The notes: generated by a model not told the origin, from the letters alone. Shown: positions 7,153 to 15,209, counted from the stretch's first letter. The stretch: 33,898 bases of DNA from an uncultured Lachnospiraceae bacterium (GCA_902780985.1 CACZHN010000001.1:1-33898), one strand, 5' to 3'. Program-made: numbers and translations.

Positions 7153-7842
7153 TTAGTCTTGGAAGAAATATCCGACTCCCCATTTTGTATGTATATACTC
7201 CGGATCGGCCGGGTGTGCTTCTATCTTTTCTCTGAGACGCCTTACATGAACATCAACCGTTCTGGCATCTCCCGGATAGGTTGCTCCCCAAATTTCCTTC
7301 AGAAGCTCGTCTCTTGAATATACCTTATTAGGATTGGAAACCAGAAGCAGTACCAGTTCGAATTCCTTGGCTGTGAGACTTACCTCATTGCCGTTGATAT
7401 ATACTCTTCTTGAATCGGTTTCAATCTTCAGGCCCTTCTTCTCGATGACATTTGCTCTGGATTCTCTTGACTCATCGTTTCTTACATTTCTTCTGAGTCT
7501 TGCTTTTATACGTGCCTTTACTTCAAGTATGTTGAAAGGCTTTGTTATATAATCATCTGCTCCGTACTCAAGTCCGATGATCTTGTCCATGTCATCGCCC
7601 TTTGCCGTAAGCATTATGATCGGAACATCCGAAAATTCTCTGATTATCTGACACACTTCAAGTCCTGTAAGTTTCGGAAGCATTATGTCCAGGAGTATTA
7701 TATCATATGCATCCGTTCTTGCTTTTTCTACAGCCTCTTCACCGTCGTAGGCAGTGTCGACCTGCATGTCATCCTGCTCAAGATATGACTTGAGTCCCTT
7801 CACTATACTCTTTTCATCATCAACTATTAAGACCTTCTTCAA
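7153..7842 (-). CDS. OmpR/PhoB-family response regulator, orphan
   Basis: The 229-residue protein has an N-terminal receiver domain with the acidic pair in VDDE, phosphoacceptor Asp52 in ILLDIMLP, Thr79 in MLTAK and Lys101 in YITKPF, then a C-terminal winged helix ending ...RTVDVHVRRLREKIE...YIHTKWGVGYFF. All receiver residues are present, so phosphorylation is expected. The start is a TTG with AAAGGAAGAG close upstream. No histidine kinase gene is adjacent: it follows the ComEA-like gene by 16 bases and is followed by a terminator, so the two form a small operon. Its partner kinase must lie elsewhere. The wording is close to WalR/PhoP/ResD-type regulators, but regulon cannot be assigned from sequence. 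Confidence 0.95.
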   Translation of the reverse strand: MKKVLIVDDEKSIVKGLKSYLEQDDMQVDTAYDGEEAVEKARTDAYDIILLDIMLPKLTGLEVCQIIREFSDVPIIMLTAKGDDMDKIIGLEYGADDYITKPFNILEVKARIKARLRRNVRNDESRESRANVIEKKGLKIETDSRRVYINGNEVSLTAKEFELVLLLVSNPNKVYSRDELLKEIWGATYPGDARTVDVHVRRLREKIEAHPADPEYIHTKWGVGYFFQD

Positions 7843-7858
7843 TGTACTCTTCCTTTCA

Positions 7859-8452
7859 TTATGTGGTCACTTTATCCCTAAGCTTGCTAAAGGTTCCTTC
7901 CTTGATGCCGTTTACGTTCATCAAGTCTTCCACCTGAGTAAATCCCCCGTGCTGCTCTCTGTACTTTATGATTTCTTCGGCTCTGGTCTCTCCTATCCCC
8001 GGCAGAGTCATAAGCTCTTCCTTACCGGCGGTGTTAATATTCACCAGTCCGTTCTGCTCCGCGGCTGCCGTATCCGCTTCCCCCGACACGACCTCTTCTC
8101 CCTCTTTCGGGATATAGATCCTGTCACCGTCGGAAACCTTTCCGGCAAGATTAACAGCCGATGTGGACGCTTCTTCGCTGAAGCCTCCCGCTGCATTAAG
8201 AACATCATTTACTCTGGAATCGGCAGGCACATAGTAAACCCCTTCCGATTGCACCGCTCCGCAGATAAAAACACATATCATTTCCGGTTCGGATTCCGTA
8301 ACATCGGCCTCTGTAATATCCGGTTCTTCCGAGACTATCTCTTCCGATGTATCCTGCTTTACCACCGTGATCCCGGTGTTTCCGCATCCCGCAGGAAATG
8401 TGAGCATCAAAACAAATACTGCTGCTCTGAGCAATTTCTCTATTCTATTCAT
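7859..8452 (-). CDS. ComEA-like DNA-binding lipoprotein (SLBB plus helix-hairpin-helix)
   Basis: The 197-residue protein has a lipoprotein signal (LTFPAGC, Cys about residue 23), an acidic linker, a SLBB-type beta-grasp domain (VFICGAVQSEGVYYVP to DRIYIPKEG) and a C-terminal ComEA-type pair of helix-hairpin-helix motifs (VNINTAGKEELMTLPGIG, then a second HhH). ComEA binds incoming double-stranded DNA outside the membrane during natural transformation. Most Firmicute ComEA proteins are held by a transmembrane helix, so the lipobox is unusual. No comEB or comEC is adjacent; the gene is instead co-transcribed with a response regulator. I see no strong Shine-Dalgarno at the ATG. The domain call is firm, a competence role less so. 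Confidence 0.85.
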   Translation of the reverse strand: MNRIEKLLRAAVFVLMLTFPAGCGNTGITVVKQDTSEEIVSEEPDITEADVTESEPEMICVFICGAVQSEGVYYVPADSRVNDVLNAAGGFSEEASTSAVNLAGKVSDGDRIYIPKEGEEVVSGEADTAAAEQNGLVNINTAGKEELMTLPGIGETRAEEIIKYREQHGGFTQVEDLMNVNGIKEGTFSKLRDKVTT

Positions 8453-8484
8453 ATGTTACTCATAAAGTGGAATTGAGTACTTTT

Positions 8485-8513
8485 ATTATATCTAATTTAC
8501 GGGTCATCTACAA
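8485..8513 (-). promoter_or_regulatory. Promoter of the comEA-like/response-regulator operon
   Basis: TTGTAG (8508-8513) and a perfect TATAAT (8485-8490) on the minus strand are 17 bases apart, about 33 bases before the ATG at 8452 and just beyond the argB stop codon. This separates the operon from the arg genes, although no terminator is visible after argB. Confidence 0.65.
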
Positions 8514-8536
8514 CCCTACAATTAGACGATTTCTCT

Positions 8537-9427
8537 TTAGAGCGGCTCCTTCATGATAGCTGTTCCGATACCCTTTTCGGTAAAGAACTCAAGGAGCAGG
8601 CAGTGCTCAAGACGTCCGTCCAGGATATGAACTCTGGATACACCGTTGTTCATGGCATCTATACAGTTCTGAAGCTTAGGAAGCATTCCGCCGCCTACTA
8701 CGCCGTCGTCGATAAGGCTCTGTGCCTCGCTTATATTCATCTCTGAGATAAGTGTCTTCTTATCCGACGGATCTGTGAATACACCCTCGATATCTGTGAG
8801 GAACGCAAGCTTCTCAGCCTCAAGAGCTGTAGCTACGGCACATGCACAGTCATCCGCATTTATGTTGTAATCATGCTCATCCTCGATACCCATTCCGATA
8901 GGAGCGATAACAGGGATAAGGTCGTTATCGATAAGAGTATTGATAAGATCTACATTTGTCTCAACGATCTCACCTACAAATCCGATATCCTTGCCGCCTG
9001 CGGTCTTACGCTTACATTTAAGGAGTCCTGCGTCCTTTCCGCTGACACCTACAGCATTAAGGCCAACCTTGGACATAAGTCCTACAAGACTCTTGTTAAC
9101 GTTGTTAAGGACCATCTCGGCAACTTCCAGAACAGGCTCGTCTGTAACTCTGAGACCGTTCTCGAAACGTGTCTCCATGCCGAGCTTATCTATCCACTTG
9201 CTGATCTCCTTACCGCCGCCGTGAACGATGACCGGCTTGAAACCAACCAGCTTAAGAAGTGCTACGTCCTGAATAACGTTGTACTTAAGGTTCTCGTCAA
9301 GCATTGCGGAACCACCGTACTTAACAACGATCTTCTTGCCGTTGAACTTCTTGATGTAAGGCAGAGCCTCGATAAGAGTCTGTGCCTTTTCTAAAATCTT
9401 ATCCATATCTTCATTCTTAGTCATCAT
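8537..9427 (-). CDS. argB: Acetylglutamate kinase
   Basis: This enzyme phosphorylates N-acetyl-L-glutamate with ATP, the second step of arginine/ornithine synthesis. The amino-acid-kinase fold is shown by VVKYGGSAM, the [10 protein letters not shown] (here [10 protein letters not shown]) substrate loop, NINADDCA and GGGMLPK near the C-terminus. The ORF is open further upstream, but I place the start at the ATG at 9427 (a second ATG follows directly) because AGAGGA lies 5-8 bases ahead and the family begins at this point; this gives 296 residues, a typical length. It is last in argC-argJ-argB, 61 bases after argJ. Feedback inhibition by arginine cannot be judged from this reading. Confidence 0.97.
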   Translation of the reverse strand: MMTKNEDMDKILEKAQTLIEALPYIKKFNGKKIVVKYGGSAMLDENLKYNVIQDVALLKLVGFKPVIVHGGGKEISKWIDKLGMETRFENGLRVTDEPVLEVAEMVLNNVNKSLVGLMSKVGLNAVGVSGKDAGLLKCKRKTAGGKDIGFVGEIVETNVDLINTLIDNDLIPVIAPIGMGIEDEHDYNINADDCACAVATALEAEKLAFLTDIEGVFTDPSDKKTLISEMNISEAQSLIDDGVVGGGMLPKLQNCIDAMNNGVSRVHILDGRLEHCLLLEFFTEKGIGTAIMKEPL

Positions 9428-9488
9428 AACTGTCCTCTTTCCACATAATAATTTATTCTTTTTCGCCGCGCTCAGGCAATCCCGTGGT

Positions 9489-10715
9489 CTAACTTCTGTA
9501 ATCAGCATTTATCTTTACGTAATCGTATGTAAGGTCACAGCCCCAGGCTGTTGCCTCGAAGTTGCCTGCCTTGATATCGCAGATTGCTGTGATCTCATCA
9601 GGCTCAAGAACGTTCAGAGCTTCTTCTTCTGAGAAGTCCAGGAAGCTTCCGTTCTCTACGAACTTGATGGTTCCGTTCTTGCTGGTAATGGTGATATCGG
9701 TCTTATCAGGATCGAAGTCCGCTCCCGAATAACCCATTGCACAGAAAAGTCTTCCGCAGTTTGCGTCCTTTCCGAAGATTGCAGCCTTTGTAAGATTCGA
9801 AGTGATAACGGACTTCGCAAGCACCTTGGCTGTCTCGTAGTCAGGAGCTCCCACAACGTGTGCTGTGAAGAGTCTTGTTGCTCCCTCTCCGTCCTTGGCT
9901 ATATTTGTTGCAAGGAATGTTGCAACTTCCAGAAGAGCTTCCTTGAAGTTTGCCAGATCTTCTCCTTCGGCTGTGATGGTCTCATTTCCGGCAAGGCCGT
10001 TCGCCATAAGAAGTACCGTATCGTTGGTTGATGTATCTCCGTCAACGGATACCATGTTAAATGTAACCTCAATCACCTCTCTGAGGGTCTTAAGTGCGAT
10101 ATCATAGTTAATGGCAACATCGGACATGATGTATCCCAGCATGGTTCCCATGTTCGGATGGATCATACCCGAGCCCTTGCACATAGCTCCGATGGTACAG
10201 GTCTTTCCGCCTGCCTCGAACTCTACTGCGATTTCCTTCGGCTGAGTATCTGTTGTCATGATAGCTACGGCAGCCTCATGAGCCTCAGTTCTCTCGTCCG
10301 AAAGAAGCGGAGCCATCATCTCGGCACCCTTGAGTATTGTATCCATAGGAAGCTGTGGTCCGATAACTCCTGTGGAACCTACGAGAACGTAATCCGCAGG
10401 TATTCCGAGAAGCTCAGCCACCTTGTCTGCTTCCTTCTTGCAGTTAGCCAGTCCCTCTTCGCCTGTTGCCGCATTTGCGACAGCTGTATTTACGATAACG
10501 GCCTGAGCCTTCTTTACGTTATAAACTATGTTACTGTCCCATTTTACAGGAGCAGCCTTTACCAGGTTCTTTGTAAATGTACCCACAACCACTGCCGGTA
10601 CATCACTCTTTATAAGAGCCATATCCTTCTTTGTGCTGCTTTCCTTAAGTCCTGCCCTTACGCTGGCAACCTTATATCCCTTTGCGGCATTTACGCCGCC
10701 GTCTATTATCTTCAT
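9489..10715 (-). CDS. argJ: Bifunctional ornithine acetyltransferase/N-acetylglutamate synthase
   Basis: ArgJ moves the acetyl group from N-acetylornithine to glutamate, recycling it in the arginine pathway; bifunctional forms also acetylate glutamate with acetyl-CoA. The 408-residue length is typical. The precursor self-cleaves before a threonine nucleophile; here the site reads [16 protein letters not shown], with Gly in place of the common Ala before the Thr, a tolerated-looking variant. The N-terminus [15 protein letters not shown] and C-terminal [18 protein letters not shown] are characteristic. GGGAGG lies about 8 bases before the ATG. It begins 30 bases after argC. Presence of ArgJ means the cluster uses the cyclic acetyl pathway and needs no argE. 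Confidence 0.97.
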   Translation of the reverse strand: MKIIDGGVNAAKGYKVASVRAGLKESSTKKDMALIKSDVPAVVVGTFTKNLVKAAPVKWDSNIVYNVKKAQAVIVNTAVANAATGEEGLANCKKEADKVAELLGIPADYVLVGSTGVIGPQLPMDTILKGAEMMAPLLSDERTEAHEAAVAIMTTDTQPKEIAVEFEAGGKTCTIGAMCKGSGMIHPNMGTMLGYIMSDVAINYDIALKTLREVIEVTFNMVSVDGDTSTNDTVLLMANGLAGNETITAEGEDLANFKEALLEVATFLATNIAKDGEGATRLFTAHVVGAPDYETAKVLAKSVITSNLTKAAIFGKDANCGRLFCAMGYSGADFDPDKTDITITSKNGTIKFVENGSFLDFSEEEALNVLEPDEITAICDIKAGNFEATAWGCDLTYDYVKINADYRS

Positions 10716-10745
10716 ATCCGTTCCCTCCCGGTTATTCTGTCAGTA

Positions 10746-11690
10746 TTAAAGATTAAGGCCTGTAGCCTCGTCTACGCCCATTACAATGTTCATGCACTGA
10801 ACCGCTGCGCCCGAAGCACCTTTTCCGAGGTTATCGAAGCGGGTAGCTACTACGAGTCTGTCCTCATTTCCCGTTACGAATATCTGCATACCGTCCCACA
10901 TGGAGCATGCATCGGCAAAGAGTACATTTCCCTCTTCGGCTTCTGCGCCGTAAGGCATAACCTTTATGAACTTCTCGCCTTCATAGTACTCGGCGAACAT
11001 ATCTCTTAACTCTTCGGGAGTCATCTTCTTCTTTAACAGATCTGCGTAAAGCGGAACCTGTACCAGCATACCGCTGTAGTAATCTGTGGTCATCGGTGTA
11101 AAGAGCGGTAATCTGTCGATACCTGTAATGGCCTTCATCTCCTTCAGGTGCTTATGCTCCTGTGACCATCCGTAGGTTCTTACGGATGAATAGCACTTAT
11201 CGCGTCCTTCGTCCTCATAGGCCGCTATAAGCTTCTTTCCGCCGCCGCTGTAGCCCGAATATGCATTTATACTGATCGGATAGTCGGGAGCGATCACGCC
11301 CTGTTTAACGAGGGGATAAGCTATTCCTATGAAACCGCTGGCATAACATCCCGGTACTGCGATCCTCTTTCCCTCAGCGATCTTCTTTCTATGCTCGGCT
11401 GAAAGCTCCGGGAATCCGTATGCCCAGTCGGGTAATGTACGATGTGCTGTAGATGCGTCGATGATCACCGTGTTCTCATTCTCTACATATGTTACGGCTT
11501 CTTTAGATGCCGCATCCGGAAGACAGAGGAAAGTGATATCGGACTCATTGATAAACTTCTTTATCTCCTCCGGATCCTTTCTCTTATCGCTGTCAATCTT
11601 TAATATCTCTATATCACTGCGTCCCTCAAGGCGCTCATGTATGCGTAATCCTGTAGTTCCTTCACTACCATCGATGAAAATCTTTTTCAT
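10746..11690 (-). CDS. argC: N-acetyl-gamma-glutamyl-phosphate reductase (short/type 2 form)
   Basis: ArgC reduces N-acetylglutamyl phosphate to the semialdehyde with NADPH, third step of arginine synthesis. The 314-residue protein starts with the Rossmann motif IFIDGSEGTTGLRI, carries the catalytic cysteine in VPGCYASGF and AYSGYSGGGK, and is about 30 residues shorter than the common form, matching the second ArgC family. The open frame extends nine codons upstream to a GTG, but the ATG at 11690 has GGAAAGGAG at ideal spacing. It is first gene of argC-argJ-argB; argD, argF and carbamoyl-phosphate genes are not in the window. ARG-box-like sites lie upstream, so arginine repression by ArgR/AhrC is likely. 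Confidence 0.95.
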   Translation of the reverse strand: MKKIFIDGSEGTTGLRIHERLEGRSDIEILKIDSDKRKDPEEIKKFINESDITFLCLPDAASKEAVTYVENENTVIIDASTAHRTLPDWAYGFPELSAEHRKKIAEGKRIAVPGCYASGFIGIAYPLVKQGVIAPDYPISINAYSGYSGGGKKLIAAYEDEGRDKCYSSVRTYGWSQEHKHLKEMKAITGIDRLPLFTPMTTDYYSGMLVQVPLYADLLKKKMTPEELRDMFAEYYEGEKFIKVMPYGAEAEEGNVLFADACSMWDGMQIFVTGNEDRLVVATRFDNLGKGASGAAVQCMNIVMGVDEATGLNL

Positions 11691-11724
11691 TATTTCGATC
11701 TCCTTTCCGTGATTCACTTGTTCT

Positions 11725-11753
11725 GTTATATCCTATCTTTACATAAACCGCAA
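11725..11753 (-). promoter_or_regulatory. Promoter of the argCJB operon
   Basis: TTGCGG (11748-11753) and TATAAC (11725-11730) on the minus strand are 17 bases apart and close to the argC Shine-Dalgarno, giving a very short leader. A TATAAT inside the ARG-box cluster further upstream is a possible alternative -10 but lacks a -35. Confidence 0.5.
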
Positions 11754-11770
11754 GCTTTTTTTCATTTTTT

Positions 11771-11816
11771 TGCATAAAATATGTATAATTCATGCATATT
11801 ATACATTTATTATTCA
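11771..11816. promoter_or_regulatory. ARG-box-like ArgR/AhrC operators
   Basis: Three 15-base sites fit or nearly fit TGnATnnnnnATnCA, the core of Gram-positive ARG boxes: TGTATAATTCATGCA (11782-11796, full match), TACATTTATTATTCA (11802-11816, one mismatch on the complementary strand) and TGCATAAAATATGTA (11771-11785, one mismatch). The first two have centres 20 bases apart, close to the two-turn spacing used by hexameric ArgR. Their position ahead of argC supports arginine-dependent repression. The sites lie upstream of the best promoter, so the mechanism may be looping or exclusion. Confidence 0.6.
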
Positions 11817-11891
11817 TTTTACTAGGATTTTATGTATATTTTTAGAATATTATCGAAACTGCTCAACCCCCGGCCCCCGGCCTCCGGTATC

Positions 11892-11922
11892 AAAAAAGCC
11901 ATCGCATTTCTGCGATGGCTTT
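11892..11922 (-). terminator. Intrinsic terminator after the SleB-like hydrolase
   Basis: A perfect 12-bp stem (11895-11906 with 11911-11922) and a TTTC loop are followed on the minus strand by six T residues, 15 bases beyond the hydrolase stop codon. It isolates that gene from the arg operon. Confidence 0.92.
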
Positions 11923-11937
11923 GATAATTCATATATT

Positions 11938-13416
11938 CTACCAGAAAATGTGATTTCCGATCTGTATATAGCTTCCAAGTGAAGATGTATCTACAACCCA
12001 TGTAGGTCTGAAGTACATGCAGCTTCCGATGTTGTTGTTTCCTGCAAGTGCGTCCTGTGCTGCCTGGAGGCATGATGCAGAACCACCTGTTGAAAGTGCA
12101 TTTCTGAAAGCGCTTGTCTGACATCCTGTGAACTGTGATGGGGAATAGATAACGTCTGCAAGTGAGCTTCCCCAGTATCCGTTTCTCTGTCTGTTAAGAA
12201 CTACGTTAGCAACTGCAAGCTGTCCGTCATAGCTCTCACCGCCGCTCTCTGCGAATACGATAGCTGCAAGGAGATAAAGGTCATCATTTGATGCAACCTG
12301 CTGTGGCTCCTGTGCAGGCTCCTCTACAGGCTCTGCTGCTGCAGGCTCTTCATTCTTTGCTTCCTGTGTCTGCTCTGAATCGTTATTCTGAACTGTTGAT
12401 CCTGAAGACTTAGCATCTTCCTTCTTATCATCAGTCTTAGCGTCATTTGCTGCAGCCTTTGTGAATCCTGCTGCTGTCTTTACAGTATCGGATATTCTTC
12501 CGTCTGCCGTCTCTCCTGTGGCAACTTCTGCCTTCTTAGGAGCAACTCCGTTGAACTCTGCGATTGAAGCATCAAGGCTCTCTGCTGCATTAGGTGCAAC
12601 AGCTTCTCTGAAGCCATCTTCCATATCTACGTAAATAGCCGAAACATATGCTTCCTCACCATTTACAAGTTCGATATTAGCCCAATCGTACTTATCTACA
12701 TCGGTAACTATGAAGCTGTCACCGCTCTCTGCCTTAAAAAGAACTTCCGACTTCTCGGATGCACCCTTCTTGATGTTTACCGAGTCGGATTTAACTGTGG
12801 CAATCTTTACAACCGCATCATCTGCAATTGCTGCTGCCGCATCACCGGTTGCTATATCTTCGCTGCTGACATAGCCTTCGATACCGCCTGAAGTGATCTT
12901 GGTCCACTGCTCACCTGCGAGGATCACATCACCGCCTGCATTCTGAGGAAGGATACCGATAACCTCGGCCTCATCCTTAGCTTCAGCGTAAATGTTTACA
13001 TCCTTACCTGTTGTAAGGAACTTACCCTTCATATCAATCTTACCTGTTGTAAGATTGTTGGTATCTCCTACCGCAAGATCAAAGGAATCCTCATCACTGA
13101 GATGCTCCTTTAAAATGTCAACAGATGCTGTATCAATAACTGCTGCATCATCCAGTGTTATCTCATATGCTCCTGCCATCTCTGCAACTGTCTCTTCATC
13201 AACATTCTCAAGAGCCGAATTGATTGATGCTGCACTGACTATCTTCTGCTTCTCGGATAACTCAGCTAAGGTATGTACCGTAAATGTACCTCCTGCTGCA
13301 ACCGAACCTAAAAGCAAAAGTGCAAGTGTATTTCTCACCATGAATCTGGATGAGAAAATGTACTTCTTTGAAAATAGCTTCGCCTTATTAAGTTTTAACT
13401 CTGTACGACGTTTCAT
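11938..13416 (-). CDS. Secreted cell-wall hydrolase, SleB/CwlJ-type, with SH3-like repeats
   Basis: The 492-residue protein likely cuts peptidoglycan outside the membrane. A basic N-terminus and a hydrophobic stretch (about 30-50) act as signal or anchor. Two SH3-like segments follow (about 125-190 and 205-270; GKDVNIYAEA..., KSDSVNIKKGA...), which usually bind wall. A low-complexity Ala/Glu/Gln/Pro linker (about 310-375) leads to a C-terminal Hydrolase_2 domain (about 380-492) with FAESGGES, VANVVLNRQ, IYSPSQFTGC and a closing IGNHIFW, all hallmark SleB/CwlJ features including the catalytic Glu. SleB itself is a spore-cortex enzyme, but SH3-bearing homologues act in vegetative cells. It has its own consensus promoter, a WalR-like box and a terminator, so it is monocistronic. 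Confidence 0.9.
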   Translation of the reverse strand: MKRRTELKLNKAKLFSKKYIFSSRFMVRNTLALLLLGSVAAGGTFTVHTLAELSEKQKIVSAASINSALENVDEETVAEMAGAYEITLDDAAVIDTASVDILKEHLSDEDSFDLAVGDTNNLTTGKIDMKGKFLTTGKDVNIYAEAKDEAEVIGILPQNAGGDVILAGEQWTKITSGGIEGYVSSEDIATGDAAAAIADDAVVKIATVKSDSVNIKKGASEKSEVLFKAESGDSFIVTDVDKYDWANIELVNGEEAYVSAIYVDMEDGFREAVAPNAAESLDASIAEFNGVAPKKAEVATGETADGRISDTVKTAAGFTKAAANDAKTDDKKEDAKSSGSTVQNNDSEQTQEAKNEEPAAAEPVEEPAQEPQQVASNDDLYLLAAIVFAESGGESYDGQLAVANVVLNRQRNGYWGSSLADVIYSPSQFTGCQTSAFRNALSTGGSASCLQAAQDALAGNNNIGSCMYFRPTWVVDTSSLGSYIQIGNHIFW

Positions 13417-13457
13417 AAACTCCTACCATTCATCTGCCCATGCAGATTTACATAAAA

Positions 13458-13474
13458 TGTTACGATTTTGTTAC
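13458..13474 (+). promoter_or_regulatory. WalR-like box at the hydrolase transcription start
   Basis: The plus strand reads TGTTAC-GATTT-TGTTAC, an exact match to the WalR (YycF) consensus TGT(A/T)A(A/T/C)-N5-TGT(A/T)A(A/T/C). It overlaps the predicted start site of the SleB-like hydrolase transcript. WalR controls autolysins in Firmicutes, so the target fits; the location suggests repression. A second, imperfectly spaced pair (TGTTAC-N4-TGTTAA) lies in the promoter spacer on the other strand. Confidence 0.5.
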
Positions 13475-13480
13475 GGACAT

Positions 13481-13509
13481 ATATTAACACCTTGTAACAT
13501 TTATGTCAA
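13481..13509 (-). promoter_or_regulatory. Strong sigma-A promoter of the SleB-like hydrolase
   Basis: A perfect TTGACA (13504-13509) and TAATAT (13481-13486) are 17 bases apart on the minus strand, leaving a leader of about 58 bases that contains a small hairpin (ATCTGC-ATGG-GCAGAT). Confidence 0.8.
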
Positions 13510-13537
13510 GTTGTTTAACTTTATTTTACAAAACGTC

Positions 13538-13556
13538 ACAAATTACCTTAATTTGT
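13538..13556. other. AT-rich inverted repeat between amidase-like and hydrolase genes
   Basis: ACAAATTA-CCT-TAATTTGT is a perfect 8-bp inverted repeat upstream of the hydrolase -35. It is the only candidate structure for ending the upstream transcript, though it is weak and has only a broken T-tract; it could equally be an operator. Confidence 0.3.
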
Positions 13557-13584
13557 TGTATATTTTGTATATTTACACCAAAAA

Positions 13585-14631
13585 TTACTCGCCATCCGCA
13601 AAATATGCATCAATTCCATCGGCTATAGCAGTTGCCATGGCTTTCTGATATTCGGGGTTTGCAAGGGCTTCATCATCGAACTGATTCGACAGGAACCCAA
13701 CATTTATAACGGTCGCGGGCATCGTGCAATAATTTAACGATGTCATATCATCTGTTTCGTAAATTCCCAGTCTGGATGCCGTGGTATCCTCGGAAATTTC
13801 CTTCAAAATGTCATAACACAGCTCATAGCTGTTCTGATAATTAAGTCCCGCAGCGGAATTTGTGGAAGTTGTAATGAATCCCATAACACCTCTTGTGGTC
13901 GGATCCGATACCGCTCCCGCCTCCAGCTTGATATAGATCTCGGCTTCATTTGCATTTGCAAGAGCCGCTCTTCTGGCATTGCTGAGATTTACGCTTCCCA
14001 CCTCTCTGGACATGCATACGGTGTATCCACGCTCCACGAGAAGGGATTTAAGGCAGTTTGCCACGTCCAGGGTCACATCGTACTCATAATGGCCTGTGCT
14101 CACTCCTACGGTCGCAGGAGGCATCTTAACCTTCATACCCGCTCCGTCCACGGTCTGGGTCGGATCGATGTCCGGGCTGATCAGCTCCAGCTCCTTATCG
14201 TCCACAACCTGCTTGGAAGGATCGATGAAGATTATGTGCTTTGCCTTCTCGGAATCGGTCTGGGTAGCCCATGCTATATCGGTCTCCACTACATTTGACG
14301 ATCTTACGTAATAATTTCCGCCGTTGAGAAGGATTCTCACCCATCCGTCCTTTACGCCGGTACGGGTAAGGTCCACGCCCTTGTTGATGGTTACGTACAC
14401 CTGAGACTCCTCTGAAGGGCTCGTATAGAGGATCGTGTTGTCCTGTGTGGTCTGCACATAGCCCTTGACCGGCGTGAAGCCCTCACTGTCCAGCATATTC
14501 TCCTCATCACGTGTATCCGCCTCTGTGATGACCTCTACGGGCTCCTCTTTCTTACAGCCCGAAGTGCCCAGCAGCATTGTGGCACATAATAATATAGAAA
14601 TAACTTGTTTTGTTCGGTTTAATATTCTCAT
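13585..14631 (-). CDS. Amidase_3-like lipoprotein with lost catalytic residues (pseudo-amidase)
   Basis: The 348-residue protein has a lipobox (LLGTSGC, Cys26), an SH3-like domain (about 55-115) and a C-terminal N-acetylmuramoyl-L-alanine amidase fold (about 130-345). The fold is recognisable from FIDPSKQ (usually DPGHGG), GHYEYDVTLDVA, CMSRE (usually TR), IYIKLEAGA (usually SIHAN) and VINVGFLSNQFDD (usually VELGFLSN). Thus the first zinc His is Lys140, the third ligand His is Glu237 and the catalytic Glu is Asn310; only ligand Glu183 remains. It should not cleave peptidoglycan but may bind it or regulate a true hydrolase. Its start overlaps the preceding gene by 4 bases (ATGA), indicating coupling, and the SleB-like hydrolase lies next downstream. 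Confidence 0.8.
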   Translation of the reverse strand: MRILNRTKQVISILLCATMLLGTSGCKKEEPVEVITEADTRDEENMLDSEGFTPVKGYVQTTQDNTILYTSPSEESQVYVTINKGVDLTRTGVKDGWVRILLNGGNYYVRSSNVVETDIAWATQTDSEKAKHIIFIDPSKQVVDDKELELISPDIDPTQTVDGAGMKVKMPPATVGVSTGHYEYDVTLDVANCLKSLLVERGYTVCMSREVGSVNLSNARRAALANANEAEIYIKLEAGAVSDPTTRGVMGFITTSTNSAAGLNYQNSYELCYDILKEISEDTTASRLGIYETDDMTSLNYCTMPATVINVGFLSNQFDDEALANPEYQKAMATAIADGIDAYFADGE

Positions 14632-15119
14632 TTAGCTATTGCTCCAAGTGCTCCGAAAAGTCCTGCGCCGGCAAGTCCCATGATGACTCCGGCCAGAATA
14701 ACTCCGCAAACTACCGCGATTACGCTCTTTTTAAAATCCAGATCCAGGATGCTGGCTGCCAGCGTTCCCGTCCATGCTCCGGTTCCCGGAAGAGGGATAC
14801 CTACAAAAAGGAAAAGTGCCCAGTAAAGGCCTCTTCCTGCCGTCTCCTGAAGCTTCTTTCCGCCTCTCTCGCCCTTGTCGAGACAGAAGGTAAAGAACTT
14901 CCCGATAAACTTCTTATCCTTACCCCATTCCAGTACCTTTCTTGCAAAGAGGAAAACGAACGGCACAGGGATCATATTTCCCAAAATACAAGTAGCATAA
15001 AGCGGAATAAGGTCTATCGGTCCGCCCATAGCGGGACTGAGGCCGAAAGGTACGGCCACTCTGAGTTCCACCAGAGGAACCATTGATATAAGAAATGCAA
15101 TTATAAGCTTTTTAGTCAA
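14628..15119 (-). CDS. Small multidrug-export-type membrane protein (COG2426 family)
   Basis: The 163-residue integral membrane protein carries ELRVAVPFG near the N-terminus and IPLPGTGAWTGTLAAS in the second half, the two signature segments of the COG2426/Sm_multidrug_ex family, with about four hydrophobic helices. The two half-helix-like motifs recall DedA-type transporters. The family's substrate is not established and the 'multidrug' label is weakly founded. I accept the TTG at 15119 as start because AAGGAGAT lies 8 bases ahead. It is translationally coupled to the pseudo-amidase lipoprotein (4-base overlap), suggesting a shared envelope function. Confidence 0.8.
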   Translation of the reverse strand: MTKKLIIAFLISMVPLVELRVAVPFGLSPAMGGPIDLIPLYATCILGNMIPVPFVFLFARKVLEWGKDKKFIGKFFTFCLDKGERGGKKLQETAGRGLYWALFLFVGIPLPGTGAWTGTLAASILDLDFKKSVIAVVCGVILAGVIMGLAGAGLFGALGAIAK

Positions 15120-15146
15120 TGTCTGATCTCCTTGGAAATTATTAAA

Positions 15147-15177
15147 TGCCCGGCATGAACCAGCGTTCAGCCGAGCA
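15147..15177 (-). other. Long stem-loop in the leader of the membrane-protein gene
   Basis: On the minus strand TGCTCGGC-TGAAC-GCTG-GTTCA-(T)-GCCGGGCA folds into 13 bp with one G-U pair and one bulge. It sits at the extreme 5' end of the transcript predicted from the promoter at 15180-15209 and is followed by a loose T-rich run, so it may be a weak terminator of the queA-GDPD transcript, a 5' stabiliser, or both. Confidence 0.5.
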
Positions 15178-15179
15178 CC

Positions 15180-15209
15180 ATTCTAACACACCTTAATATT
15201 GGCTTTCAA
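15180..15209 (-). promoter_or_regulatory. Promoter of the membrane protein/pseudo-amidase operon
   Basis: TTGAAA (15204-15209, inside the end of the upstream gene) and TAGAAT (15180-15185) on the minus strand are 18 bases apart, about 60 bases ahead of the TTG start codon. Confidence 0.45.

Noticed and set aside
9428..9508. Upstream start of argB at 9508, overlapping argJ
   Set aside because: The extra 27 residues match nothing in acetylglutamate kinases and the ATG at 9427 has a good AGAGGA site.
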